From contig NC_012883.1 in NCBI RefSeq assembly GCF_000022545.1, forward strand, positions 434,001-498,000: a stretch of DNA of 64,000 nt, read 5' to 3'. Of the stretch, positions 62,413 to 64,000 are shown one piece after another. The stretch's first letter is position 1; every line of letters begins with the position of its first letter. Both the position numbers and the translations under genes were made by a program. Under the pieces are notes generated by a model. That model was not told the DNA's origin, did no database searches, and was given only the letters and a program-made list of their open reading frames with translations. Origin of the DNA: Thermococcus sibiricus MM 739. Its GTDB lineage: Archaea > Methanobacteriota_B > Thermococci > Thermococcales > Thermococcaceae.

Positions 62413-64000
62413 TCAAGCTGTATATTTTTTAATTTCCTTGTATAACTCAGTAAGAACCTCTTGATAGTCTATCTTGTCTTCTTCTATGAGACCCATAAGC
62501 TCTTCGAGCTGTTTTGTTCTTTCTTCACTTACAAGGTCTTTGTACTTGGTTATAAGATAGTGATAGACCTTGGTACCGAGTTCGGTAGGCACGAGTTTCT
62601 TCCTTCCCTTGGTTTCTATTACATAGTGTCTATCGAGAAGAGTTTTAACTATCTTTGCATACGTTGAGGGTCTTCCAATCTTGTGCTCTTTCATCAGTGC
62701 TATGATATCTCCTTGGCTGAAGAGTGGTACTTTTGGAGCCTTCCATTTTTTAGTTTCTTTGACTTTGATTTTTTGTCCCTTTTCGAGTTTTGGAAGTTTT
62801 TTCAAGGGCAGATTTCTGAGTTTTGTCCATCCTTCATAGAGAATCTCCACATAACCCTCTACTTCTGCTTTTGCGATTCTTGCATCGATTGTTGCTTTTT
62901 CATAAAGTACTTTTGTGGCTTTCATTTGAGAGGTCATAAATCGTTTGAACACCATATCATAAAGTCTAAAGTGGTCCCTTGTTAGACCTCTTGCAAGGGT
63001 GATGACACCATCTCTTAGGAGTTGCATTAATCTTCCGGTATCTATGGGCCTTGTGGGCCTTATACACTCGTGGGTCCCCTCTTCACCCCATTTCCGTGGG
63101 ACGAAGTATTCTTCACCTATTTCATCGGTTATGTATTCTTTAGCCACCTCTATACCAACGTTGCTTACATGGGTTGAATCTGTTCTTATGTAGGTCAACA
63201 ACCCGACTTCGAAAAGATCTTGGGCAAGCCTCATCGTATAGTCGGTTGAAAACTTTAAGAATCTCGAGGCGTCTTGGAGCATTGTGTCTGTGGTGTATGG
63301 GGGCAGGGGGTTGATTTCTTTTTCTTCGAGGTGCACATCTTCTACAACAACCTCTTCAACTCCATCTTTTACATCTTCCAATACCACACTTAGATCGTTC
63401 TCAAGGGTTAATTGGACAAAATTAATTTCACTTTCTACGAATTCTTTGTACCTTTGGATGATCCAGCTGAGTACAGGTGTTTGGACTCTTCCTGCCGAGA
63501 GATAAGGGTTCTCAAAAACTTCCCAAAGTTTTTGGCTTAATTCAAAACCTATCCATCTATCTTCGATTCTTCTCACAATTTGAGCGTTTACTCTTCCTTC
63601 ATTTATATCTCTCGCTTCTTTTAGGGCCTTTAGAATAGCAGGCCTTGTAACTTCATGGAATTCAATTCTCTTTATTGTCGGAGTGTATGGAGATAGAACG
63701 TTCCTTATGTCCCACGCTATTTTTTCTCCCTCTGTATCAGGGTCGGTTCCAATTAGTATCTCATCAACTTCTTGAGCAATTTCTCTCATGGCTTTCACGT
63801 TTTCAAGGACGTCTCTCACATCGTTGGAACCACATCTTGGACACACTCCTTTACTCTCCCAATCCACAAACTGGTGTCCACATTCTCTACAGCGCTTTAA
63901 AGTGTCATATATTGGAATAAAATATAGTTTTCCCTCTTTTTCCTTTATTAAAACGCCGTGATAATTATCGTTAGTTATGAGATCAAACATATGGCCCCCG
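62413..64000 (-). CDS. rgy: Reverse gyrase, topoisomerase domain (5' part beyond the window)
   Basis: The last 528 codons of reverse gyrase, which couples ATP use to positive supercoiling in hyperthermophiles. The frame stays open to the right edge ([10 protein letters not shown], the last part of the toprim start). It includes a CxxC zinc motif pair (CRECG, CPRCG), [13 protein letters not shown] (toprim acidic triad), the gate domains, and the active-site tyrosine in [13 protein letters not shown]. The SF2 helicase-like N-terminal half is missing from the window. No inteins in the visible part. Stop at 62413 converges with acdA. Confidence 0.95.
   Translation of the reverse strand, partial: GGHMFDLITNDNYHGVLIKEKEGKLYFIPIYDTLKRCRECGHQFVDWESKGVCPRCGSNDVRDVLENVKAMREIAQEVDEILIGTDPDTEGEKIAWDIRNVLSPYTPTIKRIEFHEVTRPAILKALKEARDINEGRVNAQIVRRIEDRWIGFELSQKLWEVFENPYLSAGRVQTPVLSWIIQRYKEFVESEINFVQLTLENDLSVVLEDVKDGVEEVVVEDVHLEEKEINPLPPYTTDTMLQDASRFLKFSTDYTMRLAQDLFEVGLLTYIRTDSTHVSNVGIEVAKEYITDEIGEEYFVPRKWGEEGTHECIRPTRPIDTGRLMQLLRDGVITLARGLTRDHFRLYDMVFKRFMTSQMKATKVLYEKATIDARIAKAEVEGYVEILYEGWTKLRNLPLKKLPKLEKGQKIKVKETKKWKAPKVPLFSQGDIIALMKEHKIGRPSTYAKIVKTLLDRHYVIETKGRKKLVPTELGTKVYHYLITKYKDLVSEERTKQLEELMGLIEEDKIDYQEVLTELYKEIKKYTA

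Overview
The window is chromosomal DNA of a hyperthermophilic euryarchaeon of the order Thermococcales, most likely an AT-rich Thermococcus. The marker genes are reverse gyrase, formaldehyde:ferredoxin oxidoreductase (FOR, a tungsten enzyme), ADP-forming acyl-CoA synthetase, PfpI, archaeal TFB, RpoL, FEN1, VAT/CDC48 and L37e. The GH57 4-alpha-glucanotransferase looks very close to the T. litoralis enzyme as I remember it. Promoters are archaeal (BRE/TATA about 26 nt before the start) and most genes have strong GGAGGTGA-type ribosome binding sites. Genes are densely packed in short operons with ATGA, GTGA or TAATG overlaps.

Layout. 0-7.5 kb: TtuA-type tRNA thiolase, the glucanotransferase under a Thermococcales glycolytic motif (TGM), a dolichol-kinase-like protein with a HAD phosphatase, a cation/proton antiporter, and MfnA-type decarboxylase. 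7.6-13 kb: a six-gene thiamin salvage operon on the minus strand (cytX-tenA-thiM-thiE-thiW-thiDN). 13-18.9 kb: Trm-G10 methyltransferase, a PP-loop protein, a CinA-like protein, pyruvate kinase, and a radical SAM gene followed by two very small overlapping membrane-protein genes. 19-25.1 kb: FOR, a possible frameshifted secreted peptide gene, MoaD, a glycosyltransferase, archaemetzincin, and a fluoride operon (fluoride riboswitch, alpha/alpha-toroid protein, FluC/CrcB, DUF190). 25.2-29.8 kb: DUF835, CoaBC, a GC-rich MscS gene and a duplicated 3' end of coaBC that marks a recombination event. 29.8-37.5 kb: ThrS, Csl4-DUF2067-RpoL, an RNase III-fold protein, SppA, an AI-2E-type transporter and a DUF4870 gene broken by one stop codon. 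37.7-44.2 kb: feoABC under a DtxR-like operator, a sugar-1-phosphate nucleotidyltransferase, a c-di-AMP synthase, UbiX, an Lrp regulator and a CYTH protein. 44.1-51 kb: YchF-type GTPase, M29 aminopeptidase, Lsm, L37e, an HTH/solute-binding-domain regulator, MATE exporter, Trm1, L35Ae and tRNA-Phe. 51.1-53.3 kb: a decayed segment with a ridA pseudogene, a short SDR-like tail and a degenerate IS200/IS605-like hairpin, around a flavin reductase gene and a DUF257 gene. 53.3-64 kb: hsp20 with a Phr-type operator, VAT, PfpI, a CRM-domain protein, S19e, PDCD5-like protein, TFB, FEN1, acyl-CoA synthetase alpha and a 5'-truncated reverse gyrase.

The most promising places for new biology are the fluoride-riboswitch operon led by a prenyltransferase-fold protein of unknown role, a classical -1 slippery heptamer (A AAA AAC) joining two frames of a small secreted protein, the two overlapping mini membrane proteins behind the radical SAM gene, and an HTH regulator fused to a periplasmic-type ligand domain. 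No CRISPR array, rRNA, intact transposase or integrase was seen.
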